Of a DNA stretch of 64,000 nt, positions 38,253 to 46,558 are shown piece after piece (position 1 is the first letter of the stretch; each line of letters starts with the position of its first letter). The DNA is from Bradyrhizobium prioriisuperbiae (GTDB lineage Bacteria > Pseudomonadota > Alphaproteobacteria > Rhizobiales > Xanthobacteraceae). Where the stretch lies: the NCBI RefSeq assembly GCF_032397745.1, contig NZ_CP135921.1, forward strand, positions 4,762,501 through 4,826,500, read 5' to 3'. The notes beneath the pieces were generated by a model. The model was not told the origin of the DNA. It saw only the letters and a list, made by a program, of their open reading frames with translations, and searched no databases. The translations under genes and the position numbers were made by a program.

Positions 38253-39446
38253 CTACAGCAACGCGGTCGCCGCAATCAGGACGGCTGTCTGGTTGGCCAG
38301 TGTCTCAAGGGAGGGGTTATCGGGGCTGAGCATTGCGGCGTTCGCACTCACCCGCAGCATGTCTTGATAGGCCGTGCCGGCGAGAAAGGATCGCAAGGCG
38401 GAATTGGTCTTCCAGACATACAGATAGTTGCGCCAGAAAACGCCGGATCCGACCTGGTAATCGGACGTGTCGCCGTCAGGAACGATGATGGGTGGAGTCA
38501 CCGAATAATTCGGCGGCGTGTAGCTGATCACCACGCCATTGCTGTCGACCAGATTCTGGCGAACGCCCGCGACGATCTGCTGTGCGCGCGCGAGCAGTGC
38601 CGGGCGCTGATTGGGAGCGGCGTTCTGCATGGCATCGCTGAGGCTGCCCAGCATCAGTCCCTGGTCGCCGGTCCAGGCCCATTTCTCTTGAAAACCCAGT
38701 GCCGGTGTCACGTTTGCGAAATGGCCGACCCGCTCACGGACCAGGCCCGCATTGGCGCTGAGTGTCCACCAGAGCGGCGTGCTTGTCTCATTCAGCCAGG
38801 TGGACAGGAATGACAACTCCGCTTCTGCCGCCATCCGTGCGACGGGATCGGTTCGGCCGAGCCGCTGCGCCGCCATCAGGTAGAGCGTGTTGGTCACGGT
38901 GTTCTGGATTCCGACCAGACTGCCGTTGCTCGGGTCACCGTTTTTGGGGCCCAGATATTTATCGGGCGTGCCGGTCCAATATGCGTTCCACACGCCACCA
39001 TCGACGACCGGGCCGTAGTTCTGGAATGTCGTGGGATCGTGACGCTGCCAGACGAACGGGGCATTGTTTGTGAAACGGGGCCAGCACTCGTGGAGGACGT
39101 TCTGCAGTTGTTTCCTGGCTGACGCGCTGAAGAACGGCTTGTTCAGGGCGCGCTCAGTGGCGACGCTCCACCATCCGAAATCGTCGAACCACGCGCCGTC
39201 GTATCCCCCCTTGATATGCTTCAGGGATGCGTTGAGCTGCGTGACGACCATGTCGACGATGCCATTGGCATTGTTCGGATTGATGACGTCGAGAAAATCG
39301 ATCATCGTGTCGAACGTGTTTCCCAGCTTCCAGAAAGAAACCGGGCTCAATTGCTCGTCGTTCGTGCTGTAGAGGTTCACGAGCGCCGTGAAGTTGCTGA
39401 TTGCAGCGGCTTGATAGTCGACGTCGGAGGCGGGTTTATCGAGCAT
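38253..39446 (-). CDS. GH76-like glycoside hydrolase
   Basis: This 397-residue alpha/alpha-barrel-like protein contains YDGAWFDDFGWWSVA, the paired aspartates and aromatic pattern seen in GH76 endo-alpha-1,6-mannanases. Later segments NTVTNTLYLMAAQRLG, WTGDQGLMLGSL and GVFWRNYLYVW fit the helical repeats. No export signal follows the ATG at 39446 (AAGGTGA upstream), which is unusual for a polysaccharide hydrolase and suggests a cytoplasmic oligosaccharide or glycoside substrate. It is transcribed before the PmoA-like gene. Confidence 0.65.
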   Translation of the reverse strand: MLDKPASDVDYQAAAISNFTALVNLYSTNDEQLSPVSFWKLGNTFDTMIDFLDVINPNNANGIVDMVVTQLNASLKHIKGGYDGAWFDDFGWWSVATERALNKPFFSASARKQLQNVLHECWPRFTNNAPFVWQRHDPTTFQNYGPVVDGGVWNAYWTGTPDKYLGPKNGDPSNGSLVGIQNTVTNTLYLMAAQRLGRTDPVARMAAEAELSFLSTWLNETSTPLWWTLSANAGLVRERVGHFANVTPALGFQEKWAWTGDQGLMLGSLSDAMQNAAPNQRPALLARAQQIVAGVRQNLVDSNGVVISYTPPNYSVTPPIIVPDGDTSDYQVGSGVFWRNYLYVWKTNSALRSFLAGTAYQDMLRVSANAAMLSPDNPSLETLANQTAVLIAATALL

Positions 39447-39766
39447 TTGTTTCACCTTTCTTCGCAAAAAGTCCCTCTCAAAAAAAACTCCGCGAAGCGC
39501 CGGTCACGGAAGGCCTGCAAGCGCGCGATCTCGGCCCGGAGCGCCGCTCCGGGAGAGATGCAGCCGATGCTGCTGGACGTTTGGTTCAGGCTTGGCTCAT
39601 CAGAAAACGAAAACCGGTTTCGCGCTGTGCTAAAATGCACATTCAAGCGTGACGCGCGCAGCAGCATTGGTCGCAGCGCGGGCCTTGTGCCCTTGTCCTT
39701 GTGCGGCTGGCTGGTGTTAGATCGGCTCCTCGAAGACGTTGCAAAAACGATCGCGAAGGGTTGGAA
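39447..39766. other. Intergenic region upstream of two divergent genes
   Basis: These 320 nt separate the leftward GH76-like gene from the rightward monooxygenase. Short open frames cross it but have no good start sites or recognisable products. No repeat or operator was found. Confidence 0.4.
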
Positions 39767-41542
39767 ATGCTGGCTGAATCGGAAGCCGTCGCAGCGGGGT
39801 CGGAGGCGGCGATGGCCGCGAACTGGCTTGCGCAATTCGAAACTGCGTTGTTGCAAGTTGACGGCGTCAGGCTCGCGGCACTGTTCCATCCCGAGAGCCA
39901 TTGGCGCGATGTGCTGGCGTTCACCTGGACCCTGACAACCATCAGCGGGCATGATGCGATTGTGCCGGTACTCGCGTCCTGTGCCAGGGACGCGCGACCG
40001 ACAGGCTTCATGATCGATCCCGCGCGGACTGCCCCTCGCACTGTGACCCGAGCCGGCACGCGCACCATCGAGGCGATCTTTAAATTCGAAACCACCGTGG
40101 GCCGCGGTTATGGCGTGCTGCGTCTGATCCGCGATGCAGACGATGGCGATGCTTTCAAAGCGTGGACGCTGCTGACCTCGCTGGAGGAATTGAAAGGCTT
40201 CGAGGAACAGCTCGGGCGCGCGCGCCCCGTGGGGCAATCCTATTCACGCGATTTCCGCGGGCCGAACTGGCGCGATCTGCGTGCTGCCACATCGGCTTAT
40301 GACGATCGCGATCCGGCCGTGCTGGTGGTCGGCGGCGGGCAGGCGGGTCTTTCGATCGCAGCGCGTCTCAGCCAGTTGAAGGTCGACACCCTGATTGTCG
40401 ATCGCGAACAGCGCATCGGTGACAACTGGCGCAACCGCTATCACGCATTGACCCTGCATAATCAAGTGCAGGTCAATCACCTGCCTTACATGCCGTTCCC
40501 ACCGAACTGGCCGAGCTATATTCCGAAGGACAAGCTCGCCAACTGGTTCGAGGCCTATGTCGAGAGTTTGGAGCTCAACTTCTGGACCGGCACCGAATTC
40601 GAGGGCGGCAGCTACGATGCCGCCGCGCGGCGCTGGACCGTGACGCTGCGGCGCGCCGACGGCAGCGTGCGCGAGATGCGGCCGCGCCATGTGGTGCTGG
40701 CCACCGGTGTCAGCGGCATTCCCAACCTGCCGGAGATTCCGACGCTGGCGAATTTCACAGGTCCCGTGCTGCACTCCAGCCGGTATCGCGACGGCGAAGA
40801 CTGGGCGGGCAAGCGCGCGATCGTTTTCGGCACCGGCAACAGCGGCCATGACATCGCCCAGGATCTTTATTCCAGCGGCGCCGAGGTGACGCTGGTGCAG
40901 CGCAGCCCCACGCTGATCGTCAATATCGAGCCAAGCGCGCAGCTGGCGTATGCGCTTTATGACGAGGGACCACCGACCGACGATTGCGATCTGATCGCGA
41001 CCGCGATGCCGTTGCAATTGGCGCGAAAAAGCCATGCGCTGTTCACCGAACGGGGACGGCAACTCGACAAGCCGCTGCTCGACCGGCTGGAGGCGCTCGG
41101 GTTCAAGCTCGATTTCGGCGAGGACAACACCGGCTGGCAGTTCAAGTACTTGACCCGCGGCGGTGGTTATTATTTCAATGTCGGCTGCGCGGACCTGGTC
41201 GCGGACCAAAAAATAAAGCTGCTGCAGTTTTCCGAGATTGCCGAGTTCGTCACTGAGGGCGCGCGCCTGCGCAACGGAGAGACGCGCGCGGCCGATCTCG
41301 TCGTGCTGGCGACCGGCTACAAGGGCCAGGAGCACTTGGTGCGCAAGCTGTTCGGTGAGGAGGTGGCTGTTCGCGTCGGCCCGATCTGGGGTTTCGGCGA
41401 CACCCAGGAACTGCGCAACATGTATGTGCGCACGGCGCAGCCCGGCCTCTGGTTCATCGCAGGCAGCCTGGCGCAATGCCGGATCAATTCGAAGTATCTG
41501 GGCTTGCAGATCAAGGCGGTGGAAGAGGGTTTGGTCTCGTAG
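39767..41542 (+). CDS. Flavin-containing monooxygenase with N-terminal SnoaL/NTF2-like domain
   Basis: This is a 591-residue protein. Residues 1-150 look like a small NTF2/SnoaL-type domain (LAQFETALLQVDGVRLAALFHPESHWRD). From about 185 there is a class B flavoprotein: FAD motif VVGGGQAGLSIAARL, FMO fingerprint FTGPVLHSSRYRD (FxGxxxHxxxY), NADPH motif VFGTGNSGHDIAQDL and the C-terminal ATGYKGQ. It would hydroxylate or oxygenate a nucleophilic or ketone substrate with NADPH and O2. The ATG at 39767 has GAAGGG upstream. It stands alone. Confidence 0.9.
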   Translation: MLAESEAVAAGSEAAMAANWLAQFETALLQVDGVRLAALFHPESHWRDVLAFTWTLTTISGHDAIVPVLASCARDARPTGFMIDPARTAPRTVTRAGTRTIEAIFKFETTVGRGYGVLRLIRDADDGDAFKAWTLLTSLEELKGFEEQLGRARPVGQSYSRDFRGPNWRDLRAATSAYDDRDPAVLVVGGGQAGLSIAARLSQLKVDTLIVDREQRIGDNWRNRYHALTLHNQVQVNHLPYMPFPPNWPSYIPKDKLANWFEAYVESLELNFWTGTEFEGGSYDAAARRWTVTLRRADGSVREMRPRHVVLATGVSGIPNLPEIPTLANFTGPVLHSSRYRDGEDWAGKRAIVFGTGNSGHDIAQDLYSSGAEVTLVQRSPTLIVNIEPSAQLAYALYDEGPPTDDCDLIATAMPLQLARKSHALFTERGRQLDKPLLDRLEALGFKLDFGEDNTGWQFKYLTRGGGYYFNVGCADLVADQKIKLLQFSEIAEFVTEGARLRNGETRAADLVVLATGYKGQEHLVRKLFGEEVAVRVGPIWGFGDTQELRNMYVRTAQPGLWFIAGSLAQCRINSKYLGLQIKAVEEGLVS

Positions 41543-41622
41543 CCCGGATGAGCGCGCAGCGCGACATCCGGGGGAGCGTTCGCGTGATCCCGGGTATCGC
41601 TTCGCTCACCCGGGTTACGGAT
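41541..41622. repeat. Diverged copy of the 1801-1878 palindromic element
   Basis: TAGCCCGGATGAGCG at the left and CGCTCACCCGGGTTA at the right form an imperfect inverted repeat that overlaps the monooxygenase stop codon. Its sequence is clearly related to the perfect element at 1801. Confidence 0.75.
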
Positions 41623-41788
41623 CATTATCATTGTGCAGTGCAATTCATCCGAAAGCACAAGTCTGCTGCGTCACGCTGGCTTTCGACAAGCCGGCCGGAA
41701 GTGCCTATGCTGATCGCGCGATAAAATGCCGGTCGGTCAACGAACCGATCAAAAAGCAACAAACATCAACACGCATGGAGGAGACGAG

Positions 41789-43114
41789 ATGAGCGATTTC
41801 ACGACCGATCGACGACGTTTGCTCAAGGGCGGCGCAGGTGCGCTTGCCGCCGCGGCCACGATGTCCGCCGATCAGTTGCTCGGTTATGCGAAAGCGTGGG
41901 CGCAGACGGCGCCCTGGAAACCGGAAGCCGGCGCCAGCATCAACATGCTGCGATGGAAACGTTTTGTGGAGGCCGAGGACGTTGCCTTCATGAAGATCGT
42001 CGACGCCTTCCAGAAGGCGACCGGCGTCAAGATCAACGTCTCCAACGAATCCTATGACGATATCCAGCCCAAGGCGTCGGTGGCCGCGAACACCGGCCAA
42101 GGCCTCGACATGGTGTGGGGGCTCTATTCACTGCCATTTTTGTTTCCGGAAAAATGCGTCGATGTCACCGACGTTGCCGATTATCTCGGCAAGAAGTGCG
42201 GGGGATGGGCGCCATCAGGCGAGGCCTATGGCAAGATGGGCAACAAGTGGATCGGCATTCCGGTGGCGGCCACCGGCGGCCTTGTGAACTACCGCGTCGC
42301 GGCGACGGAGAAGGCGGGCTTCAAGGAGTTTCCGAAAGACCTCGGTGGCTTCCGCGAACTCTGCAAGGCGATGCAGAAGAACGGCACCCCGGCGGGCATG
42401 GCGCTGGGACACGCCTCCGGCGACGCCAACGGCTGGCTGCACTGGGCGCTGTGGGCCCACGGCGGCGCCACCATCGACAAGGACAACAAGGTCATTGTCA
42501 ATTCACCGGAAACGGCCAAGGCGCTGGAGTACATCAAGTCGCTGTACGAGACCTTCATTCCCGGCACGTCGTCCTGGAATGATTCCTCCAACAACAAGGC
42601 GTTCCTGGCTGGCCAGCTGCATTTGACCACCAACGGCATTTCCATCTACGTGACCGCGAAGAAGGAAAATCCCGCCATTGCCGAAGACATGAATCACGCG
42701 CATCTGCCGGCGGGCCTCGACGGCAAGACCAGGGAGTTGCATCTCGGCTTCCCGATCCTGATCTTCAACTTCAGCAAGTATCCGCAGGCCTGCAAGGCCT
42801 TCACGGCCTTCCTGCTGGAGCCGGAGCAGTTCAACCCATGGATCGAGGCGGCGCAGGGCTATCTCTCGCACTTCCTGCTTGGTTACGACAAGAACCCGGT
42901 GTGGACGGCCGATCCGAAGACAACGCCGTATCGGAACGTGGCTCAACTCGCCAACACGCCGGCCGGCGCCGGCAAGATGAGCGAGAGCGCCGCGGCCGCG
43001 ATCGCCGACTTTATCGTGGTCGACATGTTCGCCAACTACGCAACCGGCGCCGAAGATACCAAGACCGCGATGGCCTCGGCGGAGCGCAAGCTGAAGCGAA
43101 TGTACCGGGTCTGA
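41789..43114 (+). CDS. Orphan sugar-type ABC solute-binding protein, Tat-exported
   Basis: This 441-residue family 1 extracellular binding protein has a twin-arginine-like signal (TDRRRLLKGGAGALAAAATM). The mature part (INMLRWKRFVEAEDVAFMKIVDAFQKATGVKI) resembles carbohydrate-binding subunits. GGAGGAG lies just upstream of the ATG at 41789. No permease or ATPase is next to it and a terminator follows, so it is transcribed alone and must share a membrane complex encoded elsewhere. Confidence 0.88.
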   Translation: MSDFTTDRRRLLKGGAGALAAAATMSADQLLGYAKAWAQTAPWKPEAGASINMLRWKRFVEAEDVAFMKIVDAFQKATGVKINVSNESYDDIQPKASVAANTGQGLDMVWGLYSLPFLFPEKCVDVTDVADYLGKKCGGWAPSGEAYGKMGNKWIGIPVAATGGLVNYRVAATEKAGFKEFPKDLGGFRELCKAMQKNGTPAGMALGHASGDANGWLHWALWAHGGATIDKDNKVIVNSPETAKALEYIKSLYETFIPGTSSWNDSSNNKAFLAGQLHLTTNGISIYVTAKKENPAIAEDMNHAHLPAGLDGKTRELHLGFPILIFNFSKYPQACKAFTAFLLEPEQFNPWIEAAQGYLSHFLLGYDKNPVWTADPKTTPYRNVAQLANTPAGAGKMSESAAAAIADFIVVDMFANYATGAEDTKTAMASAERKLKRMYRV

Positions 43115-43141
43115 CCTGAACGGCGAGACCGCGACCTAACG

Positions 43142-43181
43142 GCCTCCGTTCGGATAAAACCGGAACGGAGGCTCCCTTTTT
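43142..43181 (+). terminator. Rho-independent terminator
   Basis: Stem GCCTCCGTTC (43142-43151) pairs with GAACGGAGGC (43163-43172), followed by TCCCTTTTT. It ends the binding-protein transcript. Confidence 0.88.
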
Positions 43182-43364
43182 ATCCGGCCTTGTTTTCGAG
43201 TCGGTATGTTGGGCTGCTGTCAAGGTCCAACGAATCGACGCATGACTGATTTGCGACACCCCCTGTTGCGGCGATGCCGCATCCGCCCGGCGTGACCAAA
43301 CACGACAAATCGATTACATCTGCATCAAGCAGCGCCGTCGAACAACGCCGGCAGAGGGAATCGC

Positions 43365-44651
43365 ATGGCCAAGCAAGGTCCGTTTCAAGGATTGTTTCCG
43401 GGGTGGAAGGTCGTTTTGGGCTCCGGTGTCGGCATTTCATTCGGCTCCGCGCCGGTGTTCGCCACCGGCTTTGCATTGTTCGGCAGTGCCATTGCGCACG
43501 ATTTCGGCTGGACCCAGCCTGAGGTCGCAAGGGCAGCGACCCTGTTCCTGCTGCTGCAGACACTGATCTATCCGTTTTGCGGCTGGCCGCTCGACCGTTT
43601 CGGATCGCGCCGGTTCGCCATGTACAGCATCACGGCCTTCGCGGTCTCGCTGATCATCTTGAGTCAGATCGGCAACTCGCTGACCCAGTTCTACCTTGCG
43701 TTCGCGTTGATGGGCTTGATCAGCGCCGGCACCAATGTGCTGTCCTATGCCCGGGCGATTGCGCTGTGGTTCAACCGCAAGCGCGGCCTGGCGCTGGGGC
43801 TCGCCGCCAGTGCGCAGGCGGTGGGGTCGTTTGTAATTCCGATCGTGGGCCAGAAGCTGATCGCGAACCACGGCTGGTCGACCGCGCTGCTGGTGCTCGC
43901 GGTGTTCGAACTCGTGGTGTGTCTGCCGCTGGTCGGATGGCTGGTGAAGGACTCGCCGGTGCCCTACGGGTTGCGGGCGGACGGTGACGATCCGGCAGAG
44001 AGCGTCGTAGCGGCGCAAGCTGCCGATACGGGCATGGAGGTCGCAGAGATCATCCGCACCGCCACGTTCTGGAAACTCGCAGTGGCTTTTGCGCTGATCG
44101 GCATGTCGTTCTACGCCATCGTGCCCAACATCGTGTACATCCTGACCAAGACCGCGAGCCTGAGCCATGCCGAGGTGGCAAAGGTGCAGGCGGCGGGCGG
44201 TGTCGCCGTCCTGTTCGGCCGCATCTGTTTCGGCTATCTGCTGGACCGGGTGCATGCGCCCTATGTCGGTGTGCTCACGGTGGTGATCTCGGCTTGCTGC
44301 GCGCTGGTCTATGGCAACGTCAGCGGACATGCGGTGATCTATGTTGCCGCCATCCTCTCGGGTTTTGCCATCGGCGGCGAAACCGATCTGCTGCCGTATC
44401 TGGCCAGCCGCTATTTCGGCACAAAATCCGTGTCGAAGATTTTCGCCTGGTTCCTGTTCGCGTTCTTCCTCGGCGCCACCGTCGGACCGACGGCGTTCGC
44501 GCAGATTTCGGCCGCTTACGACAGCGTCACCACGCCGCTGTTCATGCTGGCGATCCTGCAGATCATCCCCGCGCTGCTGTTCCTGTCGCTGGGAGCTTAT
44601 CCGGCGGCGCCGGTGCCGGCGCAGAGCGAGGCGCTTGCGAAGGCGGCCTGA
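43365..44651 (+). CDS. MFS transporter
   Basis: This 428-residue protein has 12 predicted membrane spans, the MFS loop 2-3 pattern DRFGSRR, and IALWFNRKRGLALGLAASAQ typical of the monocarboxylate/oxalate-formate antiporter-like group. The ATG at 43365 has AGAGGGA upstream. Such proteins move organic acids across the inner membrane. It ends 95 nt before the trp leader peptide and may be an independent transcript. Confidence 0.9.
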   Translation: MAKQGPFQGLFPGWKVVLGSGVGISFGSAPVFATGFALFGSAIAHDFGWTQPEVARAATLFLLLQTLIYPFCGWPLDRFGSRRFAMYSITAFAVSLIILSQIGNSLTQFYLAFALMGLISAGTNVLSYARAIALWFNRKRGLALGLAASAQAVGSFVIPIVGQKLIANHGWSTALLVLAVFELVVCLPLVGWLVKDSPVPYGLRADGDDPAESVVAAQAADTGMEVAEIIRTATFWKLAVAFALIGMSFYAIVPNIVYILTKTASLSHAEVAKVQAAGGVAVLFGRICFGYLLDRVHAPYVGVLTVVISACCALVYGNVSGHAVIYVAAILSGFAIGGETDLLPYLASRYFGTKSVSKIFAWFLFAFFLGATVGPTAFAQISAAYDSVTTPLFMLAILQIIPALLFLSLGAYPAAPVPAQSEALAKAA

Positions 44652-44746
44652 CAAGGTGCGTTATCCGGCTCGCGGTCGTCGGGCCGACGTTGATGGATGC
44701 GGATATCTCTTGCCAAGGCATGCGGCAGCATGGCATCACGCTGCCC

Positions 44747-44797
44747 ATGACCAGCATGATGACCCTCGCTCGTTGCAATTGGTGGCGCTCCTTTTAA
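44747..44797 (+). CDS. Attenuator leader peptide with tandem Trp codons
   Basis: A 16-residue reading frame, MTSMMTLARCNWWRSF, has two consecutive TGG codons (44780-44785) and stops at 44797, 124 nt before a tryptophanyl-tRNA synthetase gene. Tryptophan is the rarest residue, so WW in a peptide of this length is a strong sign of a trp leader. In-frame ATGs also exist at 44693, 44720, 44756 and 44759, and no strong ribosome-binding site marks one of them. The start is therefore uncertain while the end is not. The first hairpin strand begins at the base after the second Trp codon. Confidence 0.65.
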   Translation: MTSMMTLARCNWWRSF

Positions 44798-44866
44798 GGA
44801 GCGGCACGTCGTCATGTCCTGATGTTTCATTGACCGTCGCCGCCGTGTTCGGGCAGGCGAAGTTTT
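44786..44866 (+). promoter_or_regulatory. Putative transcription attenuator of trpS
   Basis: Four strands can pair in the classical way. Strands 1:2 are CGCTCC(TT) at 44786-44793 with (AA)GGAGCG at 44796-44803. Strands 2:3 (antiterminator) are GCGGCACG at 44801-44808 with CGT-GCCGC at 44835-44843, one bulged C. Strands 3:4 (terminator) are CGCCGCC at 44838-44844 with GGC-GGCG at 44852-44859, one bulged A, followed by AAGTTTT to 44866. A ribosome stalled at the two Trp codons would cover strand 1 and favour 2:3, preventing termination. The second SD-proximal pairing CTCC/GGAG (44900-44903 with 44910-44913) could add translational control. Confidence 0.6.
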
Positions 44867-44920
44867 GATCTCTTTGGCAATCGTGTCCGGCGCGGCGGCT
44901 CCATCCCTTGGAGACCGAAA

Positions 44921-45946
44921 ATGCCCGTTGCCCCCGACAATCGCCCCATCATCCTGACCGGCGACCGCACTACTGGTCCGCTGCATCTCGGCCACTATGC
45001 CGGATCGCTGAAAAATCGCGTCCGACTGCAATCGACCCATCGGCAGTTCCTGCTGCTCGCCGATACCCAGGCGCTCACCGATAATGCGCACGATCCCGAT
45101 AAGATTCGCCGCAACGTGCTTGAGGTAGCGCTGGATTATCTCGCGGTTGGCATCGATCCGGCGCTGACCACGATCTGCGTACAGTCCGCCTTGCCGGCGC
45201 TGGCGGAGTTGACGCTGCTCTATCTCAACTTTGTTACCGTCGCTCGACTCGAGCGCAACCCGACCATCAAGGATGAGATCCAGGCGCGAGGATTCGGGCG
45301 CGATATCCCGGCGGGCTTCCTGTGTTATCCGGTGGCGCAGGCCGCCGATATCACGGGCTTCAAGGCCACCGTGGTTCCGGTCGGCGAGGATCAGGCGCCG
45401 CTGATCGAACAGACCAACGAAATCGTGCGTCGGCTGAATCATCAGATTGGCCGTGATGTTCTGCTGGAGGCGAAGGCGTTATTCGCAGAGGTGGGCCGGC
45501 TGCCGGGTGTCGACGGCAAGGCGAAGATGAGCAAGTCGCAAGGCAATGCGATCCTGCTCTCCGCCTCGCCCAACGGCATCAGCAACGCGGTGCGGCGCAT
45601 GTACACCGATCCCGCCCATCTGCGTGCTACCGACCCCGGTAAGGTAGAGGGCAATGTCGTCTTCACCTATCTCAACGCGTTCGACGAGGATCGGTTTGCG
45701 GTCGCGGAACTGAAGGCGCAATATCGAAGGGGTGGTCTCGGCGACGTGGCGGTCAAGCGCAGGTTGGAAGATCTGCTGCAGCATGTGCTAGCGCCAATTC
45801 GTGCGCGGCGGGAACAATTCGGCCGTGATCCGGGCTTTGTGATCGATCTATTGCGGCGGGGAACACGGACCGCACGCGAACGCACCCAGGCGACGCTCGA
45901 CGAGCTGCGCGGCGCGCTCGGGCTGTCAGTGCTCCCACCTGCATGA
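44921..45946 (+). CDS. trpS: Tryptophanyl-tRNA synthetase, auxiliary (second) type
   Basis: This is a 341-residue class I synthetase. The HIGH motif reads [16 protein letters not shown] near residue 20 and the KMSKS motif is intact in [10 protein letters not shown] near 203. The forms [27 protein letters not shown] and [12 protein letters not shown] place it with the TrpRS lineage common in Firmicutes and known as auxiliary, sometimes indolmycin-resistant, copies. The usual alphaproteobacterial enzyme has GxQPTGxLHLGNYLG. It charges tRNA-Trp in the cytoplasm. Its SD (GGAG at 44910-44913) is preceded by the putative attenuator, so it is probably induced by Trp starvation or TrpRS inhibition. 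Confidence 0.93.
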   Translation: MPVAPDNRPIILTGDRTTGPLHLGHYAGSLKNRVRLQSTHRQFLLLADTQALTDNAHDPDKIRRNVLEVALDYLAVGIDPALTTICVQSALPALAELTLLYLNFVTVARLERNPTIKDEIQARGFGRDIPAGFLCYPVAQAADITGFKATVVPVGEDQAPLIEQTNEIVRRLNHQIGRDVLLEAKALFAEVGRLPGVDGKAKMSKSQGNAILLSASPNGISNAVRRMYTDPAHLRATDPGKVEGNVVFTYLNAFDEDRFAVAELKAQYRRGGLGDVAVKRRLEDLLQHVLAPIRARREQFGRDPGFVIDLLRRGTRTARERTQATLDELRGALGLSVLPPA

Positions 45947-46019
45947 TGCCCCCATCGAAGAATCCGGGAACGAGGTGCGCGGCGGGTGGTTGGTCTTCCT
46001 CACAACAGGGAGATCAGTC

Positions 46020-46382
46020 ATGGCAACAGCAGCACGTGAAACCGGAACTCTGATCGGCAGTGACAAAGTCGAGGGAACCGCGGTGTACGGCGCCGACGGC
46101 GAAAAGATCGGCTCGATCGAGCGGGTGATGATCGACAAGGTCAGCGGCAAGGTGTCCTACGCCGTGCTCAGCTTCGGCGGCTTTCTCGGCATCGGCGACG
46201 ATCATTATCCGCTGCCGTGGTCATCGCTGAAGTACAACACCGAACTCGGCGGTTATCAGTCGATGATCCCGGTGGAGAAACTCGAGAAGGCGCCGAGCTA
46301 CGCCACCGAGTCCGAGTGGAACTGGAACGACACCGCCCGCGCCCGCAGCGTGAATTCGTACTATGGGGTTGCTATGGTGTAG
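46020..46382 (+). CDS. PRC-barrel domain protein
   Basis: This 120-residue protein has a PRC-barrel pattern (GTAVYGADGEKIGSIERVMIDKVSGKVSYAVL, then GIGDDHYPLPWSSLKY). It resembles the stress-related PRC-barrel proteins common in rhizobia. AGGGAG precedes the ATG at 46020. No signal peptide is seen. Its function is unknown; it is monocistronic, with a palindromic repeat after it. Confidence 0.85.
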   Translation: MATAARETGTLIGSDKVEGTAVYGADGEKIGSIERVMIDKVSGKVSYAVLSFGGFLGIGDDHYPLPWSSLKYNTELGGYQSMIPVEKLEKAPSYATESEWNWNDTARARSVNSYYGVAMV

Positions 46383-46421
46383 GGGCCGCACCGGTTAGGC
46401 TATGAGTCACAACACCCACTC

Positions 46422-46512
46422 CGTCATGCCCGGCCTTGTGCCGGGCATCCACGTCTTAGCGGTAGTGCAGCAAGTAAGACGTGGATGGCCGGGACAAGCC
46501 CGGCCATGACGC
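46422..46512. repeat. Intergenic inverted repeat, same design as 34135-34235
   Basis: The left arm (CGTCATGCCCGGCCTTG, then CATCCACGTCTTA) and the right arm (TAAGACGTGGATGGCCGGG to GGCCATGACG) pair nearly throughout, forming a long stem between the convergent PRC-barrel and TRAP genes. It may terminate both. Confidence 0.75.
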
Positions 46513-46558
46513 AGAGTGTGGAGTAGCGCGGACGTTCAACCGCGGTTCTCTCTTCAAC

